Below, one piece after another: positions 1 to 8,346 of a stretch of DNA of 33,720 nucleotides. The notes below the pieces were generated by a model that was not told the DNA's origin, did not search any database, and worked only from the letters and a program-made list of their open reading frames with translations. The translations under genes and the position numbers were made by a program. The stretch comes from Promethearchaeota archaeon (GTDB lineage Archaea; Asgardarchaeota; Lokiarchaeia; Sigynarchaeales; SOKP01): contig JAHPYY010000123.1 of assembly GCA_019058515.1 (NCBI GenBank), positions 1 to 33,720 of the forward strand. The letters run 5' to 3'. Position 1 is the first letter of the stretch. Every line of letters begins with the position of its first letter.

Positions 1-487
1 AAGTCGAAAATAAAATCCTCTTTGCCTTTACGAATAAGTCCAACTTTGAAGGACCAATTAAGCGGGTACCATAGGGAAGTGTGTTGGTCTCTGCAATATG
101 AACTTTTTTAGTTGGAGCTTCTTCTTGCAATCGTTTTGCCAGCCTCAATGCTCCTGCATCAGCCGACCAGAGCACTATTAGTTGGTCATCCTTTAATAAT
201 GGTATTATACTATCGAAAAACGACTCGTGAGCTAATGCAGGCACGACTAAAAAGACAACATCTACTTCCTCGATAGCTTCTTTGAAATCCAAGGTTGCTT
301 TATATATTTCAACTGTCTCTTCCATCATTCCCGTGCATTCAATAGTCTTAGTTTTGAGTGTGTTTTCAAAATGAGTTCTAAAAGTTGGATGCTCTAACAA
401 TATGGTTTTAAATCCGCGTAGCGTAAGATCAGCCGCCATCTGGTGTCCACCGTTCCCTCCTCCTAAAATTGCTATTGGCTTTTCCAA
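1..487 (-). CDS. Opine dehydrogenase-like NAD(P)-dependent oxidoreductase, C-terminal part outside window
   Basis: The gene runs off the left edge; 162 N-terminal codons are visible. A Rossmann fold opens with GGGNGG at residues 9-14 followed by HQMAADLTLRG, which is the typical nucleotide-binding start of octopine/nopaline (opine) dehydrogenases. The motif ETNTLPYGTR at 133-142 is also characteristic of that family. Known members reductively join an amino acid to a 2-oxo acid; the substrates here cannot be told because the C-terminal domain is missing from view. I chose the TTG at 487 as start because an AAGAGG ribosome-binding site lies 10 bases upstream; another in-frame TTG four codons earlier is too close to that site. 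The family assignment is firm, the exact substrate is not. A related 2-dehydropantoate-reductase-like role is a weaker alternative. Confidence 0.8.
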   Translation of the reverse strand, partial: MEKPIAILGGGNGGHQMAADLTLRGFKTILLEHPTFRTHFENTLKTKTIECTGMMEETVEIYKATLDFKEAIEEVDVVFLVVPALAHESFFDSIIPLLKDDQLIVLWSADAGALRLAKRLQEEAPTKKVHIAETNTLPYGTRLIGPSKLDLFVKAKRILFST

Positions 488-566
488 ATTATTCAATCCT
501 CTTAAAAAATATATTAATTGTATCCATTATCTAAACATCAATTTATTTGAAATTTGAAATGAACCC

Positions 567-578
567 TTTAAATTTAAA
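567..578 (+). promoter_or_regulatory. TATA-like box before the first serine hydrolase
   Basis: TTTAAATTTAAA. Its centre predicts transcription from about position 599, which lies after the in-frame TTG at 590 and about 24 bases before the ATG at 623, so it supports the later start. Inferred from spacing only. Confidence 0.45.
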
Positions 579-622
579 TCTGATGTTAATTGAGATTATT
601 CAATGTTAAAGAAGTGAAAAAA

Positions 623-2029
623 ATGAGTAGCAAATTTTTAGCCAAAATTATTGAACCTCTCATTGTTGATTTAATGAGACAATCGAAAATTCCCGGATTA
701 GCGGTTGGAGTAATTCAAGTAGGCAAATCGATCTATTCTAAAGGCTTCGGAGCTCGGAATTTAGAGAGGAATCTACCCTTGGAACCTAGCACGCTTGTAG
801 GAATCGGTTCGATCTCTAAATCGTTTACTAGCCTTGCAATAATGCAATTAGTTGAACAAGGTAAAGTGGAGCTTCAAGCTCCTGTTAAAAAGTACATTGA
901 GTTCAAGTTAGGAGATAAAAAGAACCCTATTAAAGTTCATCATCTACTTTCTCATTCATCAGGAATACCTGAACTTCACGGGACAATCGTAAATTTAGTT
1001 AGAAGTTTAGGTTCTAACGAACATGTAATTCCTATGAGCAATATAAGCGATTACATGCTTCACATCAATGGAGCGATTAACGAAGCGGTTGACGAACCGG
1101 ATAAGGTTTTTCTTTATAACAACGACATGTTTACTTGTTTGGGATTAATCGTCGAATCTGTGTCAGAAATGCCGTTTGAAAAGTACATAAGAGAAAATAT
1201 TCTTAGGCCAATAGGCATGAACAGGACTACTTACTTAAGAGAAGATTACGAATCTGATGAAAACAGCATGGTGGGTTATTTACTTCTTGACGAGAAAGGA
1301 AATTTAAGACCCTCGCCCCCTCCAATAAATAAATTTATGTACGCGGCTGGTGGTTTATTAAGTTCCGTCGAGGAAATGCAGAAATATCTCATTACTTTGA
1401 TGAACGGAGGAAAAATTAACGGGACGCAAGTTATTCAAGAATCATCGATAAATCAAATGTGGAGTCCCTATAACAAAATACCCGAAGACACAGCGTATGG
1501 AATGGGAGAAACTTGGTATGGCTATGGATGGATGATAGAAAAAGATTTTTTCGGGTATCAAGTAATTCACCACGGAGGAAATGCGTTAACTTCTTCAGCA
1601 ATGGCTTTAATGATCCCTGAGCTTAAAATGGGAGTAGTTATAGAAGTAAATCGGGACGGAGGTGGGTTGCTAGGACCATTAGCCCATGGAATTTTAGCCA
1701 TTTTATTGGGAAAAGATATAAACGAAGCAGTTCCGCTCTTGAAGGTCCAAGCTACGCTTCAAAAACTTGTAGGGGAGTATGCTATTTACAAAGGATTACA
1801 AACTCTTTCAATTTCTCTGGAAAACGCCATATTGTACGCGACTATTCAAGAACCATTTGCGCCTTTACCAAAGAAATACCCTATTGCTATTGATAGTCAA
1901 GAAGACTTGACATTCCACATTCCCATCGCTTTTCCAAACATGACCATGAAAGGTCAAGCGTTTATCGACGAAAAGACGGGAAAAGTTAATTTAGTTGTGG
2001 ATCGATATCACTTCCACAAAATCAAATAA
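623..2029 (+). CDS. Serine hydrolase of the class C beta-lactamase / penicillin-binding protein fold
   Basis: A 468-residue protein. All three active-site motifs of the family are present: SxxK as S63-I-S-K66, YxN as Y165-N-N167, and HGG at 317-319. The hydrolase domain covers roughly residues 10-345, and the remaining 110 or so residues form a separate beta-rich C-terminal domain of the kind often attached to these enzymes. No signal peptide or membrane segment is apparent, so a cytoplasmic location is likely. Family members include esterases, D-aminopeptidases and peptidases; the substrate cannot be read from sequence, and antibiotic hydrolysis is unlikely to be its role in an archaeon. An in-frame TTG at 590 would add 11 residues, but the ATG at 623 fits the upstream TATA-like box better. 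The gene is convergent with the next one, with T-runs between. Confidence 0.87.
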   Translation: MSSKFLAKIIEPLIVDLMRQSKIPGLAVGVIQVGKSIYSKGFGARNLERNLPLEPSTLVGIGSISKSFTSLAIMQLVEQGKVELQAPVKKYIEFKLGDKKNPIKVHHLLSHSSGIPELHGTIVNLVRSLGSNEHVIPMSNISDYMLHINGAINEAVDEPDKVFLYNNDMFTCLGLIVESVSEMPFEKYIRENILRPIGMNRTTYLREDYESDENSMVGYLLLDEKGNLRPSPPPINKFMYAAGGLLSSVEEMQKYLITLMNGGKINGTQVIQESSINQMWSPYNKIPEDTAYGMGETWYGYGWMIEKDFFGYQVIHHGGNALTSSAMALMIPELKMGVVIEVNRDGGGLLGPLAHGILAILLGKDINEAVPLLKVQATLQKLVGEYAIYKGLQTLSISLENAILYATIQEPFAPLPKKYPIAIDSQEDLTFHIPIAFPNMTMKGQAFIDEKTGKVNLVVDRYHFHKIK

Positions 2030-2030
2030 T

Positions 2031-2069
2031 TTTTTTTAAAAACTCATTTTTTTTCTTGTGTTCACACAA
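2031..2069 (+). terminator. T-tract terminator with small hairpin between convergent genes
   Basis: Directly after the serine hydrolase stop there are two runs of eight T, followed by a short inverted repeat (TTGTG, loop TTCA, CACAA at 2056-2069). Archaeal RNA polymerase stops at such T-tracts. Termination of the plus-strand gene is the likely function. Confidence 0.6.
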
Positions 2070-2082
2070 AACAATTAAAAAT

Positions 2083-3243
2083 TTACACCTTGAGTGGATA
2101 TTTCCTATATTTTTCGATTGCCGCTCGTGTTGCTAACACATTTTCCCAAGGCATGTTTAAAATATCGTGACTAGGCCCGATAATGTATCCTCCACCGTAA
2201 CCTGCTTCCTTTAAGCACTTTTTCACATTTTTTTCAACATCTTGGGGTGTCCCAAAAGTAAGTACTCCGCTTGAATCTAATCCACCCATGAAACAGAGTT
2301 TGTCTCCTAATCTTACTTTTAATCCCGCTAAATCAACACCAGCGGTAGCTTCAAGTGATTGGATGCAGTTTAAACCAATATCAACGAGATCGGGAAGAAA
2401 ATCGTCGATCTTTCCACAAGAATGAAGAACCGTCAACATACCGTGTTTTTTACACTCACCGTACATTCTTTTATGATACGGTAGAATAAATTCTCGGAAA
2501 TTTTTGAGAGAAAATATTGGATTTCCTTTATATCCAAAATCGTCCCCAAAGAAGATGATGTCTACACCCGCTTCAGCAAGTCGTTTGATTACTTCTATGT
2601 TAGTATTAGCGTACTCATTCATAATGTAATGAATAAACTGTGGATTTTTTCTCATATAATACGCTAATCGTAGCAAAGAAAGTCCGTTAAATAGAGATTC
2701 AGTGATATTAATTGGCATAGATACCATGGGATAGAAATACGGAGAAATCTCTTCAACAAATTCTTCCCAAATTTTAGGAGAATAATTGATTTTGTTGTTA
2801 AGGTTTTCCGAAGGCTTACCGTATTTATCCCAGTGAGCCTGTAAAATCTCTGGAGTAGTGTAAAATCCCCCTACATACCATTGATAAGATAAGCCTGTTT
2901 CGATCTGATCAACAGTTTTATAGATTCTGCCGTCCATGACATCGATGTAGCAATCGGGATAGTCTTCAGGAGCTTTTCTAGTCTTTGGTTTTAATTTGTT
3001 TATACCAAAGGGATCTATGGTAAAAATGTCGACATTCCAAAACCTTGGTTCGGTGAGATAGTATTTTTTCTTGTTTGATTTAAGCTGTATCCAAGTCTTG
3101 TTTTTTTCGTACTCTTCTGAACTTCGAAAGGCTTGAAACGAAGTACCTGTGTGCTCGAATCCAAACACATTAATAGGAACCATGTCCGGTTCTCCATCAA
3201 GTTCAAGAGTCTTAAATACTCTTTCTCTTTTAGATAGAGTCAT
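2083..3243 (-). CDS. Uroporphyrinogen decarboxylase-fold (UroD/MtaA/CmuA-like) protein, probable methyltransferase
   Basis: A 386-residue TIM-barrel protein of the UROD superfamily. Seen: FFGDDFGYKGNP near 231-242, HSCG at 274-277 and GGLDSSG further on, and a C-terminal GPSHDILNMPWEN segment. In MtaA-type cobalamin methyltransferases, zinc is held by H-x-C plus a later Cys; here H274 and C276 are kept, but the usual late Cys is replaced by the Ser-His-Asp region. It is therefore probably not a haem-pathway decarboxylase, and more likely one of the many methyltransferase-like UroD paralogues of anaerobes. No corrinoid protein or activator gene is next to it, so the methyl donor is unknown. 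A GPH transporter is encoded upstream on the same strand, 125 bases away, but a T-tract between them suggests separate transcripts. Confidence 0.78.
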   Translation of the reverse strand: MTLSKRERVFKTLELDGEPDMVPINVFGFEHTGTSFQAFRSSEEYEKNKTWIQLKSNKKKYYLTEPRFWNVDIFTIDPFGINKLKPKTRKAPEDYPDCYIDVMDGRIYKTVDQIETGLSYQWYVGGFYTTPEILQAHWDKYGKPSENLNNKINYSPKIWEEFVEEISPYFYPMVSMPINITESLFNGLSLLRLAYYMRKNPQFIHYIMNEYANTNIEVIKRLAEAGVDIIFFGDDFGYKGNPIFSLKNFREFILPYHKRMYGECKKHGMLTVLHSCGKIDDFLPDLVDIGLNCIQSLEATAGVDLAGLKVRLGDKLCFMGGLDSSGVLTFGTPQDVEKNVKKCLKEAGYGGGYIIGPSHDILNMPWENVLATRAAIEKYRKYPLKV

Positions 3244-3336
3244 GTTCCCTGATATAAGAAAATCTTATTCTAGGGGGTAATTTTGGAATTCAATTAAATT
3301 CTTCGTAAACCCAACTAAAGTTTTAATTTAGAAACT

Positions 3337-3344
3337 AAAAAAAA
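3337..3344 (-). terminator. T-tract terminator for the GPH transporter
   Basis: Eight A on the plus strand, read as eight T on the minus strand, about 25 bases after the transporter stop codon. This would separate it from the UroD-like gene downstream. Confidence 0.5.
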
Positions 3345-3368
3345 GGTTAATTTTGAATAATTTTCAAT

Positions 3369-4784
3369 TTATTCTGTTTTCGTTTTTTTAGAAATATGCA
3401 GTTGCTCGAGTTCTTCGTTAACAGCTTTTAATTTCTCGCCATCAAGAGGATATTTATACATAGTAAGAATACCAATGGTAAGAGCAATTATGGGAAAAAT
3501 CGCAATTAATGCTCGTAAACCAAAGATAATTTCAGATGTGATATTGTTGGGATCATACACTTGCCAATCTCCAATTATAAATACCGGACCAATAGCAAGA
3601 AAAACCAAAACTGTAGATAAGCGTAATAGCAATGCGTTTACTCCATAGTAGCTAGCTTCTCTTCTTGATCCCGTATCCACTTCGTCTTCATCAACAATTT
3701 GCCCGATGATTATGTCAATAACCATTAAAGACCCCGCTAGACCTATCCCCATTAACGCAAACACTATGAATCCAGAGATTACATCACTTATGAATAAGAG
3801 GGGAATCATTGTCAAAATCCAGATAATCATCGATAACATCCAAGCTTTTCGAGGCCCTATCCTTTGAATTACAGGTTTCCATAGCACATTCGTAAATATA
3901 GCTGCTGAAATAAAGGCGATGCCTAACATTAACGCAATAAGGATCGATTCCCCTTCTCCTACCCCCAGAACAAACTTTGCATACAACGGAATTATTGTAG
4001 GTAAGGTTCCGTAAACGAACCAGGTACACACCTCAGTGGGGATATACCATCGGAACGACTTACTTTTCAGACAAGTCTTGATTGATTGGAAAAACAGAGG
4101 AGCTTTTTTATAATCATCCCTAAATTCTGATTTCTCTCGAGGACTAAATTTCAAGAAAAGAACGCCAAAAACGCAAATAAGTATGGAAAGCATTAACCCA
4201 AATATTTGGTAATTGATTAAATACTCAGAATTAGATAAATCGGGAATAAATAATGTGGGTAATACAAAGGCAATAATTAACGCTAAAATTGCAATTGTTT
4301 GCCTTACATTATTGGCTTTTGCCCTTGCTTTGATATCACTAAAAATCTCAGGGAACAACGAGACTTGATTTAGGGAAAACATCGTGTAAAATAACTCAAA
4401 TATCAATATTATGGCAAAAAAATACACGAAATTTAAAATCTCTTCTGTAATTCCAAATGTAACTGGAGGAATAAATAATAACATCGTAACCAATGCGTAA
4501 GGGATTAGTGCTAGTGCAATGTATGGAAATCTCCTCCCATATTTGGTATTGGTTCTATCTGATAATGTGCCTAATAGCGGATCGTTGACTGAATTCCACA
4601 CACTCCAAATTATGAATGCTGTCGAAATTAATATAATGTTAATCCTAACGATAGTAAAATAAAAAGTAAATATCAGAAAGGTGAAGGATTGATATCCTAT
4701 TATATCAGCAACTTGTGCGAAACTGTAACGGAGCGATTTTGATAAAGTATACCCGTTCTCTTTTTCAGTATGATTAATTTCCAT
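3369..4784 (-). CDS. GPH/MelB-type sugar or organic solute:cation symporter (MFS)
   Basis: A 471-residue polytopic protein with about 12 hydrophobic segments. The signature of the glycoside-pentoside-hexuronide:cation symporter family is clear in the first loops: WNSVNDPLLGTLSDR followed by GRRFPY, matching the conserved NDPxxGxxxDR and GRRxPw motifs. A second, partly degenerate copy of this kind of loop occurs in the second half (GPRKAWML). Members bring sugars, sugar acids or related compounds into the cell with sodium or protons. The substrate is unknown. The downstream UroD-like gene on the same strand could process an imported compound, but that is only a positional hint. The start is an ATG with no strong ribosome-binding site. 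Confidence 0.85.
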   Translation of the reverse strand: MEINHTEKENGYTLSKSLRYSFAQVADIIGYQSFTFLIFTFYFTIVRINIILISTAFIIWSVWNSVNDPLLGTLSDRTNTKYGRRFPYIALALIPYALVTMLLFIPPVTFGITEEILNFVYFFAIILIFELFYTMFSLNQVSLFPEIFSDIKARAKANNVRQTIAILALIIAFVLPTLFIPDLSNSEYLINYQIFGLMLSILICVFGVLFLKFSPREKSEFRDDYKKAPLFFQSIKTCLKSKSFRWYIPTEVCTWFVYGTLPTIIPLYAKFVLGVGEGESILIALMLGIAFISAAIFTNVLWKPVIQRIGPRKAWMLSMIIWILTMIPLLFISDVISGFIVFALMGIGLAGSLMVIDIIIGQIVDEDEVDTGSRREASYYGVNALLLRLSTVLVFLAIGPVFIIGDWQVYDPNNITSEIIFGLRALIAIFPIIALTIGILTMYKYPLDGEKLKAVNEELEQLHISKKTKTE

Positions 4785-4877
4785 TCTACTTTTTCACTTT
4801 GTGAAAGTTAAATAATTATTTTTAACGAATAAATACTGAAAGTTAACAAAATTTAATAAGTACATTATTCAGGAGGG

Positions 4878-5038
4878 ACAATTTTTAATTCAGTAAAAAG
4901 ACATTTTCTCGATACTTCTGAAGAAATGACAAAATTGTTTTATGATGGCTTTACTGAGCAAGAATACAGCGATTCGAAGGATATCTAAAACGAATTCTAA
5001 ATAATCTAATTCAATTTGATGTAAAATCTAAATTATAA
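4878..5038 (+). pseudogene. C-terminal relic of a MarR-like regulator, frameshifted
   Basis: No intact reading frame exists, but two adjoining frames together read like the C-terminal helices of a MarR-family regulator. Frame one gives RHFLDTSEEMTKLFYDGFTEQE; the next frame continues IQRFEGYLKRILNNLIQFDV and ends at TAA 5036-5038. Restoring one base near 4961-4966 (GAATACAG to GAAATACAG) joins them into the usual pattern of helix, FTEQEIQRFEGYLKRIL, stop. No winged-helix DNA-binding part is found upstream, so the gene is truncated as well as shifted. Family assignment rests on pattern only and is moderate. It faces the membrane-protein gene that follows. Confidence 0.5.
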
Positions 5039-5068
5039 GTGGTTTTAGTATAGTGGCGTATATTATAT

Positions 5069-5749
5069 TTATTGGTTATTTTGAGCCATTTTCAGCGTTT
5101 TATTATTAAGATCGTAGCCTATCGCGTTAATTATAGAAAATGCTAAAGGGATGTCGCTTATAAAACCCATGATATTTAATAAAATGAAAAAAGCGTCAAG
5201 CTCTAAGAGGAAGGCAAAAGGCCAACCGAATATCGCTAGCTCTACGCTAAAAAGCGAAACAACTAGCCATATTACGAGACCCCAGGGCCATACTTTCGAA
5301 AGGGATTCTTGGGTTTTTGTCGAGAGATGTCTATCCCACCAGTTCAAAGGTTTATTTATCCTTGTGGCGAGAATACTTGATATTATTCCAATAGTCATTG
5401 GGGGGCTACCCCCTCCTATTAGAACCAAAAGAACTGAGATGATTAGCATTCCTAAACTACCATATCTCTTCCTGATAAACGCGATCGACCATACTATTCC
5501 TAAAATGCCTAAGATAACGGTTAAGATCCCTGCAATTAGAAAATTTGGAATAATTGTTAACGCAGGTTCCATTGCACCTGAGAAGAATTCATTGGCTGGG
5601 CCAATAGCATCAATAAGAGGACTTTCCGGTACAGTGTTTCCCTGAAGAATTTCAAAAATCCCGTGTTCCAACCCGTAAAGACTAGAAATAAAACCCATTA
5701 CAGAAGATAATACCTTTAAAGCTCTATTAGAGTGATTTAATTGATCCAT
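5069..5749 (-). CDS. Integral membrane protein of unknown function, about five to six transmembrane segments
   Basis: A 226-residue hydrophobic protein. Hydrophobic segments are seen near residues 15-35, 62-90, 97-130 (two closely spaced), 152-180 and 183-210. A short hydrophilic loop with NWWDRH sits between the third and fourth groups. The conserved-looking start, GFISSLYGLEHGIFEILQG, suggests a defined family, but I do not recognise one with known function. No zinc ribbon or catalytic motif is visible. The opposite strand carries an ORF that is a shadow. A MarR-like relic lies just beyond its 3' end, so a lost regulator-transporter pairing is possible but unproven. Confidence 0.72.
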   Translation of the reverse strand: MDQLNHSNRALKVLSSVMGFISSLYGLEHGIFEILQGNTVPESPLIDAIGPANEFFSGAMEPALTIIPNFLIAGILTVILGILGIVWSIAFIRKRYGSLGMLIISVLLVLIGGGSPPMTIGIISSILATRINKPLNWWDRHLSTKTQESLSKVWPWGLVIWLVVSLFSVELAIFGWPFAFLLELDAFFILLNIMGFISDIPLAFSIINAIGYDLNNKTLKMAQNNQ

Positions 5750-5919
5750 GTTTTGAAGTTAATTCTCTATAACATTGTAATTTATCTTGATTATTTCTTA
5801 TCATAATAAAAGGTTGTGTAAGTCCATTTTTTATTATATTTAAGATCGAAACTAATAGAGATGAAATTTAAGCAATTTCAGAACAAATGGAAATTATCAG
5901 CAAGCTTTTAACATATTCG

Positions 5920-6639
5920 TTAATAGTTTAATTCATTAATTATAGGTAATATTTCTGGTATTTCTTGAACTTCGTAATCTGGAGTTATATTCGGATTTTT
6001 TATGCTAAAAATATCTCTTACCCATATTGCTTTCATGTTAAACCCCATAGCTCCTTTAACATCCGTTTCAAGGCTATCACCTATATGAACTGCATAAACG
6101 GGTTTACAAGCTAATTGTTCAAGGGTTGATTCGAACAACAAAGCTTTTGGTTTGTAATACCCTATTTCGTCTGAATATGTTAATGCTGAAAAATACTCGT
6201 GAATACCTAATTTTTTTAACGCAACAGTTAATACCCTTCCAGGAGTTATTCCTGTGTTCGAAATTAGTCCGATTTTGTAGTTCTTGGAAATTTCCTCCAA
6301 TGTTTCCTTAACGCCTGGTTTAAGCTCTGGTAGATTGTTCAACAATTCCTCTTCAAATTTAATTACTAACTCTTTTACCTCGTTCTCAGTATAATCTATA
6401 GAAATAGACTTGAACAATTTAAATAGGCGTTCCTCGGTGTATATGTGTCTAAAACCTATTACCTCTATATCTATGTCATGTAAATTGAATTGGAATAGGT
6501 ACTCCTTCTTTAAATCCTCGAGGGAGAAAGTAATCCGCTTTGTTTCTAAAAATTCAGTGAGAATTTCGAAACGTTCTTCTGAATAAAATTTGTTTTTAAA
6601 GAGTGTATTCCAAAGATCGACTGTAATTGCTTTTAACAT
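5920..6639 (-). CDS. HAD-superfamily hydrolase (phosphatase-like)
   Basis: About 239 residues with the HAD motifs in order: motif I TVDLWNTLF with the nucleophile Asp at residue 8, motif II LISNTG, motif III lysine in GYYKP, and motif IV IGDSLETDV. An alpha-helical cap of roughly 75 residues sits between motifs I and II, as in C1-cap phosphatases. The second aspartate of DxD is a tryptophan (W10); the DLWxTL form is shared by a HAD branch related to haloacid dehalogenases and some phosphatases, so the enzyme may still be active with a different proton donor. The ATG at 6639 is preferred to the TTG at 6648: a TATA-like TTATAA lies at about the right distance for a leaderless transcript starting near that ATG. 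The substrate is unknown. Confidence 0.84.
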   Translation of the reverse strand: MLKAITVDLWNTLFKNKFYSEERFEILTEFLETKRITFSLEDLKKEYLFQFNLHDIDIEVIGFRHIYTEERLFKLFKSISIDYTENEVKELVIKFEEELLNNLPELKPGVKETLEEISKNYKIGLISNTGITPGRVLTVALKKLGIHEYFSALTYSDEIGYYKPKALLFESTLEQLACKPVYAVHIGDSLETDVKGAMGFNMKAIWVRDIFSIKNPNITPDYEVQEIPEILPIINELNY

Positions 6640-6695
6640 GAATAACAAAGGAGTTTAGAAGTTATAAGATTTAAGAAAGGATAGATTAAAGTAGC

Positions 6696-8141
6696 TTATC
6701 TCCACACGTTAGCGTCTTTTTGCTCTAAAACCTCCATTATTTTCAAGTTTCTCGTGTCTGGGAGTATGCCAACTGGAGTATTAATGAGGTACAAATCTTT
6801 CAAAGAATTTAACTCTAATAACGATTCAGGAAGCTCTTTAAGAGGGTTGTTATTCAACCACAACGATTTTAAAGAGGATAGCGATTCAAGTTTTCCTTCT
6901 AAGTTTTTTATTCTGTTATTACTTAAATCTAAGGTTTCAAGGTGATCAAGTTTTATGGTTACATCATCAAAATCAGTTAGCTTGTTGAAACTTAAACCTA
7001 ATACTCTCAAAGAATCCATTGATTCCATAGATTTTGGTAAATTTTCTAATTGGTTACCCCAGATTGATAGAACTTCTAATTTTTTTAACATTGAAATAGT
7101 ATCGGGTAAAATTCTGATGTTATTATGGTTGATCTGTAGTTCCTTAAGGTTCTGCAAATTTCCGATAGTGTCGGGTAGTCTCCTTAAATGATTATCGCTT
7201 AAATTTAACTCCTTAAGAAGATTAAGATTTCCGATCGAATTTGGGACACTTTTTAAGAAATTTTTAGTTAAATAAATCTTCTCTAAACGAGAGAGCATAC
7301 CAATCGAAGATGGAAATTTCCGTAAACCACATTTATTAAATCCAATACCCGTAATTCTACCACTCTCAAAGGAATAATTTAATTGAGACACATTATTAAC
7401 ACTTGAAATAGGTATTAAATTATCGAGTAATAGGATCTTAGAGTACCTTAAATTTTCTTGGATAAGGCTCATTAAAGCAAAAATATCACCATGATCAAGT
7501 TTAGTTCCTTGTTCTTTGACGAATTCACTTCTTATATTCTCGAAAAAATAATCCATTAGGAAATCTGTTTCTTCTTCGTTAAAATACTCAATGTAGTTAT
7601 CTTGAATTAAATATTGAGCCACAACCGTTTTTCCACTGGTCAATCGTTCCGCTACTTCATCCTTAAACACTCGTTTAGCTTTCGGATCTCCTACATCCGT
7701 AAGCTTCTTTAAGAGAGGAAATGCTAAATTACTATGAAGTAAGGTGGTATCATAGTTATTTTCTGCCCAAGTTTGTAAGTTCGAACAATGTCCCCAGAAT
7801 TCTATTTCAGGAGTTAAATTTCGATATTGACTTTTTTCAAGCGAATGATCTAATTTCTCACTCACATCGTCGATAGAATCGATGTTATCGTATTCGTTTA
7901 AGCTTTCTTTCGGGATTTCTATTAACAAGTATTTGCATTGAAGAAATTTTTCCTTATTTACATAAATAACGGTTTTGCTTTTCTCGAGTTTCAAAGTAAT
8001 ATAATTGTTAACTTTAAATTCAATTACTTTTTTTTCCTTAGGTTTGATGTCTTCGTAATTGAATTTTAACTTATTTCCACATCTATAGCAGAATTTATAA
8101 AAAGACTTATTTCGTGTTCCACATTTAGGACAAAAGAGCAT
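6696..8141 (-). CDS. Zinc-ribbon and leucine-rich-repeat protein
   Basis: A 481-residue protein in three parts. Residues 4-21 form a zinc ribbon (C4-x2-C7, C18-x2-C21). Residues about 110-200 form a conserved-looking helical domain beginning EFWGHCSNLQTWAENN and including GDPKAKRVFKDEVAERL, a segment I associate with archaeal LRR proteins. From about 262 to 470 there are nine leucine-rich repeats of 23 residues, each like LKELNLSDNHLRRLPDTIGNL, the Ras-suppressor type. Such repeats bind proteins; in Asgard archaea LRR proteins are often linked to small GTPases, but no GTPase domain or gene is present here. No signal peptide is visible, so it is probably cytoplasmic. The start ATG is close behind a TATA-like element, which suggests a leaderless or nearly leaderless mRNA. 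The partner is unknown. Confidence 0.86.
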   Translation of the reverse strand: MLFCPKCGTRNKSFYKFCYRCGNKLKFNYEDIKPKEKKVIEFKVNNYITLKLEKSKTVIYVNKEKFLQCKYLLIEIPKESLNEYDNIDSIDDVSEKLDHSLEKSQYRNLTPEIEFWGHCSNLQTWAENNYDTTLLHSNLAFPLLKKLTDVGDPKAKRVFKDEVAERLTSGKTVVAQYLIQDNYIEYFNEEETDFLMDYFFENIRSEFVKEQGTKLDHGDIFALMSLIQENLRYSKILLLDNLIPISSVNNVSQLNYSFESGRITGIGFNKCGLRKFPSSIGMLSRLEKIYLTKNFLKSVPNSIGNLNLLKELNLSDNHLRRLPDTIGNLQNLKELQINHNNIRILPDTISMLKKLEVLSIWGNQLENLPKSMESMDSLRVLGLSFNKLTDFDDVTIKLDHLETLDLSNNRIKNLEGKLESLSSLKSLWLNNNPLKELPESLLELNSLKDLYLINTPVGILPDTRNLKIMEVLEQKDANVWR

Positions 8142-8300
8142 CTCGGACAGAAGAATAATATATTAACCTATAGAATTAGAAGGAAATAGGGATATTTATA
8201 ATTACTTGCTTATTAATGAAATCCTATTAGTTAGTTATTCCAATTTAAATTCCGCATTCTCAGATGAGAAAATAGAAATAAAGATTTTAAATATGAATTT

Positions 8301-8331
8301 TAATTTATAGTATAATACCTTTTTATAAATT
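8301..8331 (+). promoter_or_regulatory. Two TATA-like boxes before the zinc-finger gene
   Basis: TTTATAGTATAA near 8306-8317 and TTTTTATAAA at 8321-8330. The first would give a leader of about 13 bases before the ATG at 8347; the second would start transcription slightly inside that codon and would favour the internal ATG at 8365. The sequence does not settle which is used. Confidence 0.4.
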
Positions 8332-8346
8332 TATCTAATAACTTAA

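Noticed and set aside
5151..5645. Long plus-strand frame of 164 codons antisense to the membrane protein
   Set aside because: Basic, serine- and proline-rich composition typical of the reverse of a membrane-protein gene; no promoter or ribosome-binding site.
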